DNA from: Allolobophora icterica
Taxonomy: Eukaryota; Annelida; Clitellata; Crassiclitellata; Lumbricidae
DNA: 64,000 nt
Reading direction: 5' to 3'
Assembly: GCA_963556255.1 (NCBI GenBank)
Contig: OY744605.1
Location: forward strand, 64,420,234-64,484,233
In this document: piece after piece, positions 45,852 to 56,700 of the stretch
Layout of the letters: every line of letters begins with the position of its first letter
How positions within the stretch are numbered: the first letter of the stretch is position 1
The notes under the pieces: model-generated
What the model was told of the DNA's origin: nothing
The model's input: the letters and a program-made list of their open reading frames with translations, nothing else
Databases searched by the model: none
Program-made: the position numbers and the translations under genes

Positions 45852-46183
45852 CAGTGTGGGAATTGTAGAAAGAGATTGGGAGGGGTTGAGCATTCTATCC
45901 GTATTTCGCAAACTGATGTCTACGAAATTTGAAAGCAGCCGATTTCAAAGCTAAAAATTTTGAAAGTCGCACTTCAATCAAAATCAATTCCTTTGTTGAG
46001 AAAGTTCATTATACATACATGATATACCGTTTGTCAGAGACTCAGAGTCGAATAATGCTAAATCACACTAGCACAACTGAGGGGTTGGAAACGACCCCCT
46101 GGGGTGTGCAATGAAGACTTAACTGTGGGGTCCTAAGAAAGACTAGGGGGTTGAATCCCAAACCCCCCACAATTCCCACCCTG
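45852..46183. mobile_element. hAT MITE with near-perfect 8-bp target duplication
   Basis: Ends are inverted: CAGTGTGGGAATTGTAG at the left and CACAATTCCCACCCTG at the right. Flanks are CCTAAAGT (45844-45851) and CGTAAAGT (46184-46191), seven of eight matching. 332 bp, non-coding. Confidence 0.8.
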
Positions 46184-46191
46184 CGTAAAGT

Positions 46192-46835
46192 CGGTAGACA
46201 CTTATAATTCAATTGTTAAAATATTAGTTTCTCTCATGGATATTATTGTTGACTGAGGTTTTCGTAATATTGTTCACTGGTATAACTGCAGGGTAGCCTA
46301 GTATGTGTCTCGTCAGACGTCACTGAAAAATAATAGTGAAGTTCCATAACAGCAATAAATATCGTCATGCTGTTAACGTATACCTACTATCTTATTTGAC
46401 TTCGGCTTTTTTTAAACATCAAATAGCAATCTATATTACAGTCATTCAAAGAACAATTGTGATAACCGCTGATAGGATCGCTTAATTTCTTGGCAGATAC
46501 TTATAGATGGCATTTCCAATAATTTCACATTTAATCGATTTTTATTTTTGCAATCGCAATGTTATGTGAAATACATTTCACAAAAACAGGCCAATGCGGC
46601 CAGCAAAAAAATTTCGAAAATTGACAGAAATTTCTTAATTTTTTTATAGACCTACCAACTTGACGGTTTTTCGGTTATTCTTCATAGGTTTTCGATACTT
46701 TTCGCTATTCTTAACATGGACTGTCGGTTTTGTTTTTCCTGTTGAAAATTATGATATCGAGTAGGTATCGGTAAAACCGGCTTAGCTCTAGTTTTGGGGA
46801 CGGTGTGAGTTAGAAATGGGTTGAGTTGAAATTGA
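46192..46835. other. AT-rich non-coding sequence
   Basis: No gene signal. It ends with GAGTTRRAATGGG-type repeats. Confidence 0.4.
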
Positions 46836-46843
46836 ATATGAGT

Positions 46844-47122
46844 CAGAGACGGATCCAGGGGGGGCCAATCCGGCCATGGCCCCCCATTTGAAAGTTTTAT
46901 TTATTTTTAACATGTGTTTTATGGGCGTTTTATGATGTTTACACAGGCGTGGCCCCCCCCCCCATGTAGGCGTGGATGAGTAAAATGTACACAGAACGCG
47001 GGTCCCGTAGATGTAGACTGAAGACATTAAAAAGGTTGATGACTAAAAAAAAGGTCATCAACTTTTTTGGGAGATGACTAGCAAATTTTGGCCCCCTGAT
47101 AGACCTTCTGGATCCGCCCCTG
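46844..47122. mobile_element. hAT MITE with perfect 8-bp target duplication
   Basis: The 279-bp element starts CAGAGACGGATCCAGGGG and ends CTGGATCCGCCCCTG, flanked by ATATGAGT at 46836-46843 and 47123-47130. Inside is a hairpin (GTTGATGACT...GGTCATCAAC). No coding capacity. Confidence 0.92.
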
Positions 47123-47130
47123 ATATGAGT

Positions 47131-47787
47131 TACATTTAGGTTAGAGCTAGCAACGTATTTGATCAGGGCCTTGTACCATACCCTCTCCCAGGAACTGAAT
47201 TGTCGGGGGTTGGGAGGGTTCAATTCAACCCTCAATTTTATTTTCATTCTAATTCCCAAAATTTATCTTGGGAGGGGTTAGTTAAATCCCCAGCTCAGTT
47301 TACAGTGGTTCGATATATCTAATTTGCTAAATTAATGAAAACTATTGATTTGATTTTCCCCAAATATCATTCTTACCACCTCAGTGTTTAAGTCGTAAAT
47401 ATTTTTACTAGAGCTACAAAGCCTCTGAAAATAAAACTCACTGTTCAATTTTTTACACAGCTAAGGATCGAGTACACCCACTCCCACTACAATTTAGCAC
47501 GCATGCTGATCTTAGGTACATAGGATATTTTGGTCGGGACATCCGGACATGTAAGAATTTTTCAACCCCCCTTCAAATTTGACAATTCAAACCCTGCCCT
47601 ATCCGGAGAATGAAATGATTGTAACTGTACCTTTATATGTGTACTTGTTTGGTTACGTTTCATTACATTTTTTTAGAGAAGTGTGATCTGCAATTAATTT
47701 CCATCTTACTTGACGAGGTGCAGTGTACCCAGTTTGACGTACATCCGCCCAGCCTACGGGGAGACTATTCATGACACACGCTCGTAG
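47131..47787. other. Non-coding, nothing certain
   Basis: A hAT-like start, CAGGGCCTTGTACC, lies near 47164 without a confirmed partner end. Confidence 0.35.
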
Positions 47788-48012
47788 TCGGGGCAGCTAC
47801 GGCGGCCATCTTGCGACGATACGCCACGATTTATTTTGGCGCTGCTCGAAACAACACTAATTGGATCCGAAGCTGCGTATAATGACTTCTGGCGCGGTTC
47901 TTTAGTGTTTGGCTCGCGCAATCCAAGCGACCTCGAGCGGCTTCGACAGAGCGCCGATGGCAGGAACGCCGTGGATGCATTCCTCGCCATCAATTTCACG
48001 GTTTTTGGCCCA
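47788..48012 (+). other. Possible exon: open frame with promoter-like start and perfect donor
   Basis: A GC-richer segment, open from 47788, reads YNDFWRGSLVFGSRNPSDLE and AVDAFLAINFTVFGP and stops at a GTGAGT donor (48013). There is no in-frame ATG. GGCGGCCATCTTG at 47801 resembles a YY1 element near housekeeping transcription starts. Family not recognised. It may be a first or internal exon, or a chance open frame. Confidence 0.25.
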
Positions 48013-48139
48013 GTGAGTGAGTGGGTCGCGTAATTTCCTCCAGAGAGAGATGCTACAGTAGTGTAGGCCACTACACGGTGTCTCAGGCAGGTAGGCAGGC
48101 CGCCTGACTGACTAACTTACCTTCTAGCAGTCTGTGAGT

Positions 48140-48145
48140 ATGTCA

Positions 48146-48193
<48 letters not shown>

Positions 48194-48195
48194 CC
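48140..48195. repeat. (TCTG)n microsatellite
   Basis: TGTC repeat with one TTTG interruption. Confidence 0.9.
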
Positions 48196-48403
48196 ACTTT
48201 GTGTTCGTTCGTCAGTCTGTGTCCGTTCGCCCATCTCTCTGTCGCTGTCTGCCTTTCTTTACGATCCGTGATATCAGCATCAATTAGTGAGTTTTTCTAA
48301 GTCTGGCTTAACCAGATTGTGTTAAGCTCGAGCATTGAGAGCAGCTCGACATTTAGGCCTAAGGTGGTATTAAATTAGCCACAACTGCAGTGGCAGTCAG
48401 GGT

Positions 48404-48633
48404 CGTGGGCGGCGATCTGGGGGGGGTCGAGGGCAACAAGACCCCACCTTTAACAGTGGGGGGACACACCATACATCTGTCCCCCCACATTTTGAAGAAA
48501 CACCAAAAAAGGTCAAAAAATATCACGCCTGAAAAAAGTTTTTGACCTCTCTTTTGACCAGATCAGTTCAAAACTCTTTTTTCACCAGATCAGTTCAAAC
48601 CCCCCCCCCTGTCAAACAAGATCGCCGCCAGTG
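48404..48633 (+). mobile_element. hAT-like MITE, GGCGGC(G)AT family, copy 2
   Basis: The 230-bp element starts CGTGGGCGGCGATCTGG and ends AAGATCGCCGCCAGTG, flanked by the 8-bp duplication GTCAGGGT (48396-48403 and 48634-48641). Its interior matches the element at 6509-6748 in reverse orientation. Confidence 0.88.
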
Positions 48634-48641
48634 GTCAGGGT

Positions 48642-49952
48642 TGAGAGGCCCGCTGCAGCAATCTCGGTTTCCTGGTGAACGTCTGCTAATTGGAAACAAC
48701 AGTTGAATTTACACACAGAAGAACAACAGATTTAGAAACATCCGTAGGTCTACTGTATTGTAACATTGCGATAAACACTCCACAGTATTGGTCGTCATAT
48801 TGTTCGTTGATTATTCGTTCGTTCTTTCGTTCATTTATTCCTTTCTTCGTTTGTTCATTCCGTTGCAGTTTCCTTACTTACTTTGTTGCTTTCGTTTATC
48901 CTTTCTTGCTTTCAATCTCAACGATTTGATGTACGACCTCTTTCACGTTGCGTGTGCTAGTCTGCACCCGTGTATGTCCATATATCTGTCATTGTACCTC
49001 TTTGTGACACGGCCTGTGTCTCTCCATCTCTGTCTGGTTCTCTCATAAAGAAATCGTTTCATAAAGAGCTAGGGTCAAAGGTCCATCATCTGTTTCCACT
49101 TCTACTTGAAACTTCTCCACTCTCCTATTCTTCCGTACCATTTGTCATTTCTCCTGGAATAGTTTTCTTTTTCTTCCCTGTCCTCTTTCCTCTCCCTCTC
49201 GTTCTTCCTCTTCCGTATACTCTTTCCCATCAGTGGAGTACATGTAGCTATATAGGCGAGGGGTGCGGCCGTCCCGGGCGGCACCGTCCATGCAAGAGGC
49301 TGTAAATATGGCGGCAAAATGAGAAGTATAAAGACATATTTTTATCATCTGCGCCGTAAATTTCAACGGTCATCACATGCATAAAAAACAACTATACAGC
49401 CAATGTCCGAAAGCGCCAAAGATTTTATCGAGGAGAAACTTCAGACTCGATGTACGATCGACTTTCAACTATGAGTTGAACTGTCTCCGTCTGTCTCTGT
49501 GTCTGTCTGCCTGTCTGTCTGTCTCTATGCCAACTCTTTAACCGAGCAATATAGATTGAAGCTATGTGTACGTCACTGCTGCCGATGTAGCCCTCTCTGT
49601 CTCCTCTCCGCCCGACACAACCTCTTCCTATTCCTCTGCCCCTCTTTCCCTCTGCCTTTCAAGCGCCTGTCAGATCAAAACTTCCCCTCTAAGGATTACT
49701 GAACAAGAAAATCTATCTGTCAACGTCTAATTTTATGCTTTCGATATCTTAGGCCCAAAGCGTCAGATTTAGTATGCATGATGTCATCTAGGCCTATAGG
49801 CTTTCGCTGTGCTGACCTTTCACTGTGGTCAGGATCGTTCTTAAGGGAAGTGCATCGAGGCATTGAGTCCTAAGGTGTAGAGTATTTGTAAGCTATAGTG
49901 TTTGTGTATTCTGTTCATCATTTCGTTGCCTATACAATTTTCAGGACTGTAC
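48642..49952. other. Non-coding, TTCGTTCA and TCTG patches
   Basis: TTCGTTCGTT-type words at 48800-48870 and TCTGTCTG at 49490-49525. AATATGGCGGCAAAATG near 49306 is promoter-like but nothing coding follows. Confidence 0.4.
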
Positions 49953-49971
49953 ACACACACACACACACACA

Positions 49972-50040
<69 letters not shown>
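49953..50040. repeat. (CA)n-(CT)n compound microsatellite
   Basis: A CA run passes into a CT run, the same architecture as at 22697-22790. Confidence 0.95.
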
Positions 50041-50047
<7 letters not shown>

Positions 50048-51559
50048 GTATCTGTCTCTCTCCTTCTCTCAAACGGTCAAACTGTGCTTGAACTAGCAAG
50101 TAACATTCAGGTATGCCTATTTTAGAATGAAATCGCGTGTAGTTGGGTTGAGCTAATCTTTCACATTGTCCACTCGACAATGTCAACTGCACGCTTCGTG
50201 TCAGGAAACACACTATTTCTCTAAAATTGCTTTCTTCGTTGATATTCAAAATTTCTATGAATGATAGGGGCAATTTCCATCACACACTCCGCGTGGTAAA
50301 ATGCCTATAGCTACCCACTGTTTACCCTCATGCCCTCTCTTAGTTTCCTCTCTTCTTCCCCCCTTCCCATCTCTTTTCTTCTTCGTCCACTTTTGCCCTC
50401 TTCCACCTTTCTCTAGCTTTCCTTTGCGTTCTCCACTCCTCCTCCTCTCTTCTGCGTCTCTTCTTCCCAGTGCTTGATGTGCCTTGTCTTAACTCCCCTT
50501 TCTTTGCCTTTCCCTACCTACCCTACTCTTGCCTTGTTTTGTCTGACCTTACATGGCCGTGTTTTGTTTTGCATTCTCTTAATTCCTTGCCTACTCTTCC
50601 CTGTCTTGCCTTGTCTTCTATTGTTCTTGCGTTGTCTGGCCTTGTGATCCATTTCATTGTCTTACCTTCTCTTGTCTGGTCCGCCATTCCACTGAATCGC
50701 CTTTCCTTACCTTGCTGTCCATCCCTTGCCCCGCCTTGTCCTCCTCTCCCAGACGGTTGCACATCAATCATAGAAGCGGCGCGCAGTCCGAATCGAAGAA
50801 GTCCGAGGATAGCCGACGAATCCCGAAGCAGCGATAACCTACGAGCAGACGGACGGACGGACGGACGGAAGGAGGAAACTCGAGGAACGAGTTGAAAAGG
50901 GGAGAGATGAACGATCTGTGGGAAAGAGGGACAGGAGGCGAGCACAGAGGTATGGGGGTACGGTTAGCAGAGGGGTGAAATCATCAATTATGAAGACAGT
51001 GAGAGTCATACGTCTCTAGTCTTTCACAGTCACAGTATCGCGTATATACCGTATTATTATGACTGTTTTCGCGAACAGCTATCCGTACATTATTGACGAA
51101 GCGCTATCTCCGTTGGCGCTGACCGCAGAGCCATTAGGAGCGCGCCCACATCACAAAAGAACAATGCGAACCGGAATATATTGTGCTCATAAATAATTAC
51201 ATCGAATTCGTTATACGCATAAAATATTCCGGACTGACTTCGTTTTCCACAGGAGTGAACAGACTACGAAACTACAGACGGATAGGGTACTACGTTGTGT
51301 GATCGATCTGATAGATACAGGACCAATTTACCCCTTAGTTAGTAATTGCTCTCTATAGAAGAAGTTAACCTTTCTAGAATAACGAGGCGAACAACCGCGT
51401 CACTTGCAGAACTTAGTTCAACTTTCAAGAACACCTGGTGACAGTATACACCGTGGCCAGTGTCGCCAGGTGTTTTATAGGACAATGAAAACACGAGTGG
51501 AAATTGATCAACTGAGCAATGGATTTTAATGGTTAGGCCTACAAATTAATATTTTTAAT
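50041..51559. other. Non-coding; CTTGC/CCTTGTCTTG-rich block
   Basis: 50480-50760 is a degenerate CTTGCCTTGTC-type repeat, then a CpG-rich unique piece and a (GACG)n run near 50850. No exon identified. Confidence 0.4.
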
Positions 51560-52165
51560 CGTTGAAGTCGCATGACAATCTTTTATGGAATATCTGTTCA
51601 TACTGCTATTTGAATATGAAAATGTCCTTACGATCTGCTCGAGTAGTCACCTTTCATCACAAGGCATTACCCGATGGCACACTAAACCATATAGGCCCTA
51701 ATAAGATCTTATATGTGTCAAACTTAGTCTCGCTTGCAACTGCTCTGATTTCGTGCTGTCTCGACTACTGCAACTCGCGTCTCGCTGGGATAGGCAAAAG
51801 AGATTTGCACAAACTATTAATTGTTGAAATTTATCTGAGAAGAACCATGACAAAAAACCTAAGTATCAACTTATAGCATCAATATTGCAATCATTACATC
51901 AATTGGCTGAGCAAAGAATTCAGTTGACAAAACATTACACTTAAAGACACTTGTTTGCGCTCCTTGCTAACTCCACATGCCAGCAGATTGAGCCCTCGAT
52001 CAGCGGATGGACCCTGACCCTTGCTGTACCTCTCACCAAATCAGTGTTGGGCTCTTAAGACATCTTAGGTGACTGGTCCGGAGACCTGGAATTTGCTGCT
52101 CACTTTTGAAGTGACCATCGACTGATGCCTTGTGCATTATTATAGCGGCTCTATAGAAGTCATTG
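51560..52165 (+). mobile_element. LINE 3' fragment, plus strand
   Basis: Near 51745 the frame reads ISCCLDYCNSRLAGIGKRDL, a CR1/L2 reverse-transcriptase block. The 3' end, ATCGACTGATGCCTTG and GCGGCTCTATAGAAGTC, matches the fragment at 7740-7815. Confidence 0.7.
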
Positions 52166-52174
52166 TATGCATCA

Positions 52175-52540
52175 ATGCACTCAATATAGCGCCTTTTATG
52201 TAGCCCACAAAAGCTCTGCACGTATGACTACCTGATTGATCGAAACAAGTGCATTTTAAGACAATCTGAAAATGCTCGCTGCACAGAGTCAGTATAAGAC
52301 TGTTCCAGGAGGATGGCCCAACACACGATAAGGCACGGCAGGTTCGAGTTAAAGTGCGGAAGCAAGGTACCTGCATATCTCCACCGTTAGCAGAGCGCAA
52401 CGAATGCCGACCAGAGACTGGAACACAAAGCTCCCTGATGTATACCGAGCCAGTGCCGACAATTGAAACATGTGCCAGTAAGATGATCTTAATGTAAATT
52501 CGCTCGGAAACAGGAAGCCAGTGTATAGCGTCTCTCACAT
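52175..52540 (-). mobile_element. LINE 3' fragment, minus strand
   Basis: The minus strand reads MRDAIHWLPVSERIYIKIIL, SVYIRELCVPVSGRHSLRSA and RALSCVGPSSWNSL, conserved C-terminal blocks of CR1/L2 reverse transcriptase. Its 3' end (AATATAGCGCC, 52188) meets the 3' end of the plus-strand LINE, so the two lie tail to tail. Confidence 0.8.
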
Positions 52541-52790
52541 ATATTGCAATATGTGCGAAATATATTAGATTAGCTTACATATGTGCATATATGCATGTAT
52601 GTAATAAATATATGTGTATACGTATGTATGTATGTATGTATGCATGACATTGTATGTATGTACATATCTATGCATACATAGCATTTCCCTCTGTGTGTGC
52701 GTATGTATTCTGCGTAAGTAGCCTTTAATTGTCAGAAGGCGTTGCTGTTATTGTATTTTACGACGAAAGACCGTCATGAAAATGCTTGCC
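52541..52790. repeat. ATGTATGT-rich tract
   Basis: (GTAT)n and related words at 52575-52680. Otherwise featureless. Confidence 0.6.
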
Positions 52791-53180
52791 GATGACGACA
52801 TCTCCTCCTCCTCCTCCTCTTCTTCCTCTTTCTTTCTCTTTCTCACCCAACGCCCTTTGCTCTTTGCTTTTTCCCCTGCTGCGCCTCCTCTAATCACCCT
52901 CTTCTTTTCTCGTCCTCTTTTGCTCCTCTTATCTTTTATTTCCACCTATTTCTCATCTTTTTGCATCTTTCTCCTTTTCCTATTCGTCCTTCTCGTCATC
53001 TTCCTCGACTTCATCCCCTCTTGTCATCTACAACCTCAACATCTCCTCCTTCACCGCTTCTCACCATCTTCTCTTTCTCTCTGCATGCTCCTGTCCGCTC
53101 TCCTCCTCTTCCTGTCCTCCCCGCCTCTTGCCATCTTCTTCATCCTCCTCCCCCTGCCTTTCCTCTTTCTCTCTGTCCTT
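52791..53180. repeat. Pyrimidine-rich CCT/CTT block
   Basis: Low-complexity CTCCTC/TCTTCC. The 169-residue open frames are artefacts. Confidence 0.8.
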
Positions 53181-53541
53181 CGCCTAATACCAACGCTCAA
53201 TCGCGCGCGCACAAACATTCACGCTCACACACGTACTCGACAGCGAACGAACCTGACACTTCGACTGGCCACGGCGATCATTTAGCACGTTCGGAAGCAG
53301 CGCCATTGAGAGGGTCTTCCGAGAAAATGCGCTATATATATCCGGACAGACGGATGCACACTTATGTTGTCTGCTCTCATCTAATATTCATGTCTGAGGT
53401 CAGCTATACCAACGGTCATTGTTTACTGCCAACAGACGACTTTCCAATATTTAGAGAGGCTCTGGGCTGAAAAACAACGAATACAGAAGAAGAACCACCT
53501 ATCCATCAAAGTCAGAACCTGGTCGTGTACGGATCGGAGGT
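53181..53541. other. Non-coding, nothing recognised
   Basis: Unique sequence with a LINE-tail-like GCGCTATATATATCC near 53329. Confidence 0.35.
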
Positions 53542-53890
53542 ACCTGGTGGTCAAATGGTTAGCGTGCTGGACTGTCAAACCTGAGGTCGGGGCTCGAATC
53601 CTAACCAGGGTAGAAAGATGTTTCAAGGGTTCTGCTCCATTTGCACCGCCGGCTATAGAATGAGTGCACGTGCACTCATTGTGAGCAGTCGATGGGCAGA
53701 TCAGCCGTCGAGGGAGAGGAATGGCCACACGACTCCATATAAAAATGAAGCTTCATACCCATGGCTGCCTCTTGGGAGTAATTAAAGGAACTCCTTCTTT
53801 ATGGGTGGATCGAGGTGGGGACAATCTGACATCGACCCATCAGAGTTTGGGAGTGAGACTTTGAGTGGAGGCCAAACCAGTGCGTTGCCC
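53542..53890 (+). repeat. tRNA-derived SINE
   Basis: The first 70 bp fold like a tRNA: CCTGGT pairs with ACCAGG, an A box TGGTCAAATGG is at 53548-53558 and a B box GGCTCGAATCC at 53591-53601, giving an internal RNA polymerase III promoter. The anticodon position reads GTC, as in tRNA-Asp. Unique body sequence follows, including a palindrome AGTGCACGTGCACT. A tRNA pseudogene is the alternative; the right boundary is a guess. Confidence 0.6.
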
Positions 53891-54144
53891 CGGAAAGGTT
53901 AAGGTCAAGATTAACGTTGGAAAGTAAAGGTCAAGAAAATCTTGGAAATCATAAACTTTGACGCAATAATGTAGAACTGAGTAACTATACGAATGTAATT
54001 AAACTCTAGGAAACTAAAAGACTATATTTTTCTGCTTAGAAAACTCTAGAAATGTTAATTCAGGGTAGTTGAGGGATTACCCCATTTGAACAGACACAGA
54101 TATTGATCGCAGTGGCAACGTACAGACTACAACAAAAAAGTTGT

Positions 54145-54450
54145 CTACTCTGCTGCTCACATCTTGTAACTTTGCTCATATGCTCATATCTTGTAGTTGT
54201 GCTGTTCACATGCTGTGCTCATATCTTGTAACTATGCTCATGTGCTCACATCTTGTAGCTGTGCTCATATGCTCATGTCTTGTAATTGTGCTGCTCATAT
54301 GCTGTGCTCATATCCTCACATCTCGTAGCTGTGCTCAAATACTCATATCTTGTAATTGTGCTGCTCATATGATGTGCTCATGTCTTGTAAATATGCTGAT
54401 ATGCTCACATCTTGTAACTGTGCTCACATGCTCATATCTTGTAACTCGAC
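54145..54450. repeat. Minisatellite (TGCTCATATCTTGTAACTG)
   Basis: About ten degenerate units of 24-34 bp combining TGCTCATATGCTCA and CATCTTGTAACTGTGC. Confidence 0.9.
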
Positions 54451-54739
54451 AGAGTCCTTAGTCCTTACACTACTCGCGACATTTATATATCGCCTTATCG
54501 CACCTCTAGAGGACGCTGACTACCATCTCGTACATATAATATAGTTTATTGGCGCAATATAAATATCCATCTCTAGATGTGTATCGTGTGGGAACTGAGC
54601 ATTTTGAGAGCAATTACAGGAAAAGGAAGCAGGAGTAGGCTGGGGAGAAAATAGACAAACCGCGCGCAGTGGCGTAGCCATACAAGGTGCGCTAGGTGCG
54701 TACGCACTCAGTGTCAAGTGGCAAATGTTGCAAATATGG
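54451..54739. other. Non-coding; LINE-tail and MITE-end motifs
   Basis: TTTATATATCGCCTTATC near 54481 and GGCGCAATATAAATATC near 54551 resemble LINE tails. CAGTGGCGTAGCCAT near 54667 is a solitary MITE end. Confidence 0.4.
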
Positions 54740-55050
54740 TAAGAATATCGCTTGGCCTCTGCTTATCTGAGGGAGCTTTGCCGTTCCACCCTAGGTGTGC
54801 GGTGCCGCCGTTCTCTCCGCTCCTCCACGCAAGGTGAGCTTATTGGCCCCCACGCACGAACCTCTATCAGGGAGCAGCGTGCTTTTTCTGTTGTTGGCCC
54901 TTCTGTCTGGAATGGGCTACCTTTGGCTTTGCGCTTGTTGCCTAGGGTTCTGATACGTGTTATTCCAATCTTAAGACTGTCCGTTTAATTCGAGGCTGGG
55001 TCGGGAGAGCTCCTGAGTAGATACCTGGAGGGGCGCTGTAAAAGTTCTTG
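54740..55050 (+). mobile_element. LINE 3' fragment (CR1/L2-like)
   Basis: The frame ASAYLRELCRSTLGVRCRRS and REQRAFSVVGPSVWNGLPLA is homologous to the LINE at 32405-33110. It ends GGAGGGGCGCTGTAAAAGTTC and an AATGAATGAAT tail. Confidence 0.8.
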
Positions 55051-55299
55051 TAATGAATGAATTATCTGTAACAACGGCAACTCCAGAACGTACCTTTTTA
55101 GCCATGAAAATTTGTAAAACCTATTTATGCTCAAGATTGACCGTCGACAATATTCAGGGATTGGTTATACCTTACATTCACAAGATAGGAGAATCAGTGT
55201 TGATGACGTTATTGATGGATTCAGAACAAAAACATCGACGGCTAAAGCTTTATACGATTCAATTAGGCCTAACTGATGGAAAGGAACTTCTAAATTCAG

Positions 55300-55640
55300 A
55301 ATAACAGTTGTTTTTTAAAGTATCCTACAAGTAAATCTGCTTCACATTGTTAATGCGTTTTATTTAAACCTCAAACTTTAAAATCTGTGAATCTGTTAAA
55401 CTAAGAAAGTAGAATTGAGAAGGTTAGAAAGAAAGTAAGAATATCGCTCGTATGTTGCTGTCGGCACCCTATGATAAAATTCTAGCTTAGCTACTGTTTG
55501 TGTGTCTTTATAAATGAATAGCACATAGTTAATAAAACTGTGGATCTCGAGTAAGATAAACTTCAGAGAAGTTTATCGTGGAGGCTATTTGCCTGAAGTT
55601 TACAGGACATAACAAATTATGAGAAATTGATTATGTATCA
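55300..55640. repeat. Diverged direct repeat, first copy (A-B)
   Basis: Part A (TGTGAATCTGTTAAACTAAG near 55386) and part B (ATAGTTAATAAAACTGTGGA near 55526 to GAAATTGATTATG) recur at 56630-56695 and 56150-56260 respectively. Confidence 0.7.
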
Positions 55641-56070
55641 GCAAATGTCATGTCATGTCGCCGTCGTCGCTCTGCGATGTTAGGCTACAGGAATGGGTCA
55701 ACATTGTCCAGCGTTTTCTATCTCGTATTGCGACCATTAAGGTGGTCCCTGATAGCCCAAACCATCCTATAATATTGTCAATCCAGGATAAGCTTGGTCT
55801 GCCGCGGTTGCGAACCCCTTCTACAAGACCCGTCATGAGGCTGCCTTCGATGTCGTCCCTCGGCTTCCTCATGATTTGTCCGAGGTAATGTAGCTTGCGG
55901 GTTCGGACGTGGTTCAGCAGTTCGCTTTTGGTCCTCGCCAGCGTGTATACATGTTCGGTGGTCATCCTTTTTGTCCAGAGAATTTCTTAGTAATTTTCTG
56001 ACGCACTTGTTCTCGAACTTGGATGCGTTTTTCGTCTTTCCTTAGCGTCCAGACCAGGGCTCACATCCGT
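55641..56070 (-). mobile_element. LINE reverse-transcriptase C-terminal fragment, minus strand
   Basis: The minus frame reads MTTEHVYTLARTKSELLNHV, RTRKLHYLGQIMRKP and RNRGRPSLSWIDNIIGWFGL. This is the familiar C-terminal tail of endonuclease/reverse-transcriptase LINE proteins. Upstream on that strand WTLRKDEKRIQ can be read in another frame, so the copy is frameshifted. Confidence 0.75.
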
Positions 56071-56700
56071 ATGTTGCTGTCGGCATGCCAATGCCTTCAT
56101 CATCCTTAATTTGGTGTCATTATGTATAGACTTAGTTAACCATAGTTAATAAAACTGTCACATCTCGAGTAAGATAAATTGCAGAGAACTTTATCGTGGA
56201 GGATATTTGCCTATTTAGTCCACAGGACATGACAAATTATGGCAAATTGATTATGCATCAACTAATACATTTTTACAACGTTTCAGTTCAACCTAAAATG
56301 ATTAGACAAGGACACAGGCTAAGTGTTTAATGAGCTGAGCCATAAAACAATTAACTAATTACTAAGTCTGCTGCTTTGCCTTTTAAGTAGTGCACAAGTC
56401 ATCTGCTTCACTTCTTGAAACCATAGTTGTTAAAAATGTTAGAAACTAAATGAAAAACGGACGAAACGTCGTTTTTTCAAAAAAAAATAAAGAACGAGAA
56501 AAGACCGAGAAAAAACGAAAAACCAAAAGACGGAAAAACGATAAGAAAATAAAAAAATGAAAAAACGAGTTTTTTTTAAAAAAAATGAAAAACGAAAAAA
56601 AGGTTTTAACAAATATGCTTGAAACATTACTAATGCCATTTACTTTAACCTTAAACGTTACGCTGTGAATCTGTTAAATAAGAAAGTATTGATTGCCTAA
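56071..56700. repeat. Diverged direct repeat, second copy (B-A) with GAAAAACGA insert
   Basis: Part B comes first, then part A, split by a low-complexity A-rich block at 56440-56600 made of variants of GAAAAACGA. Confidence 0.65.
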
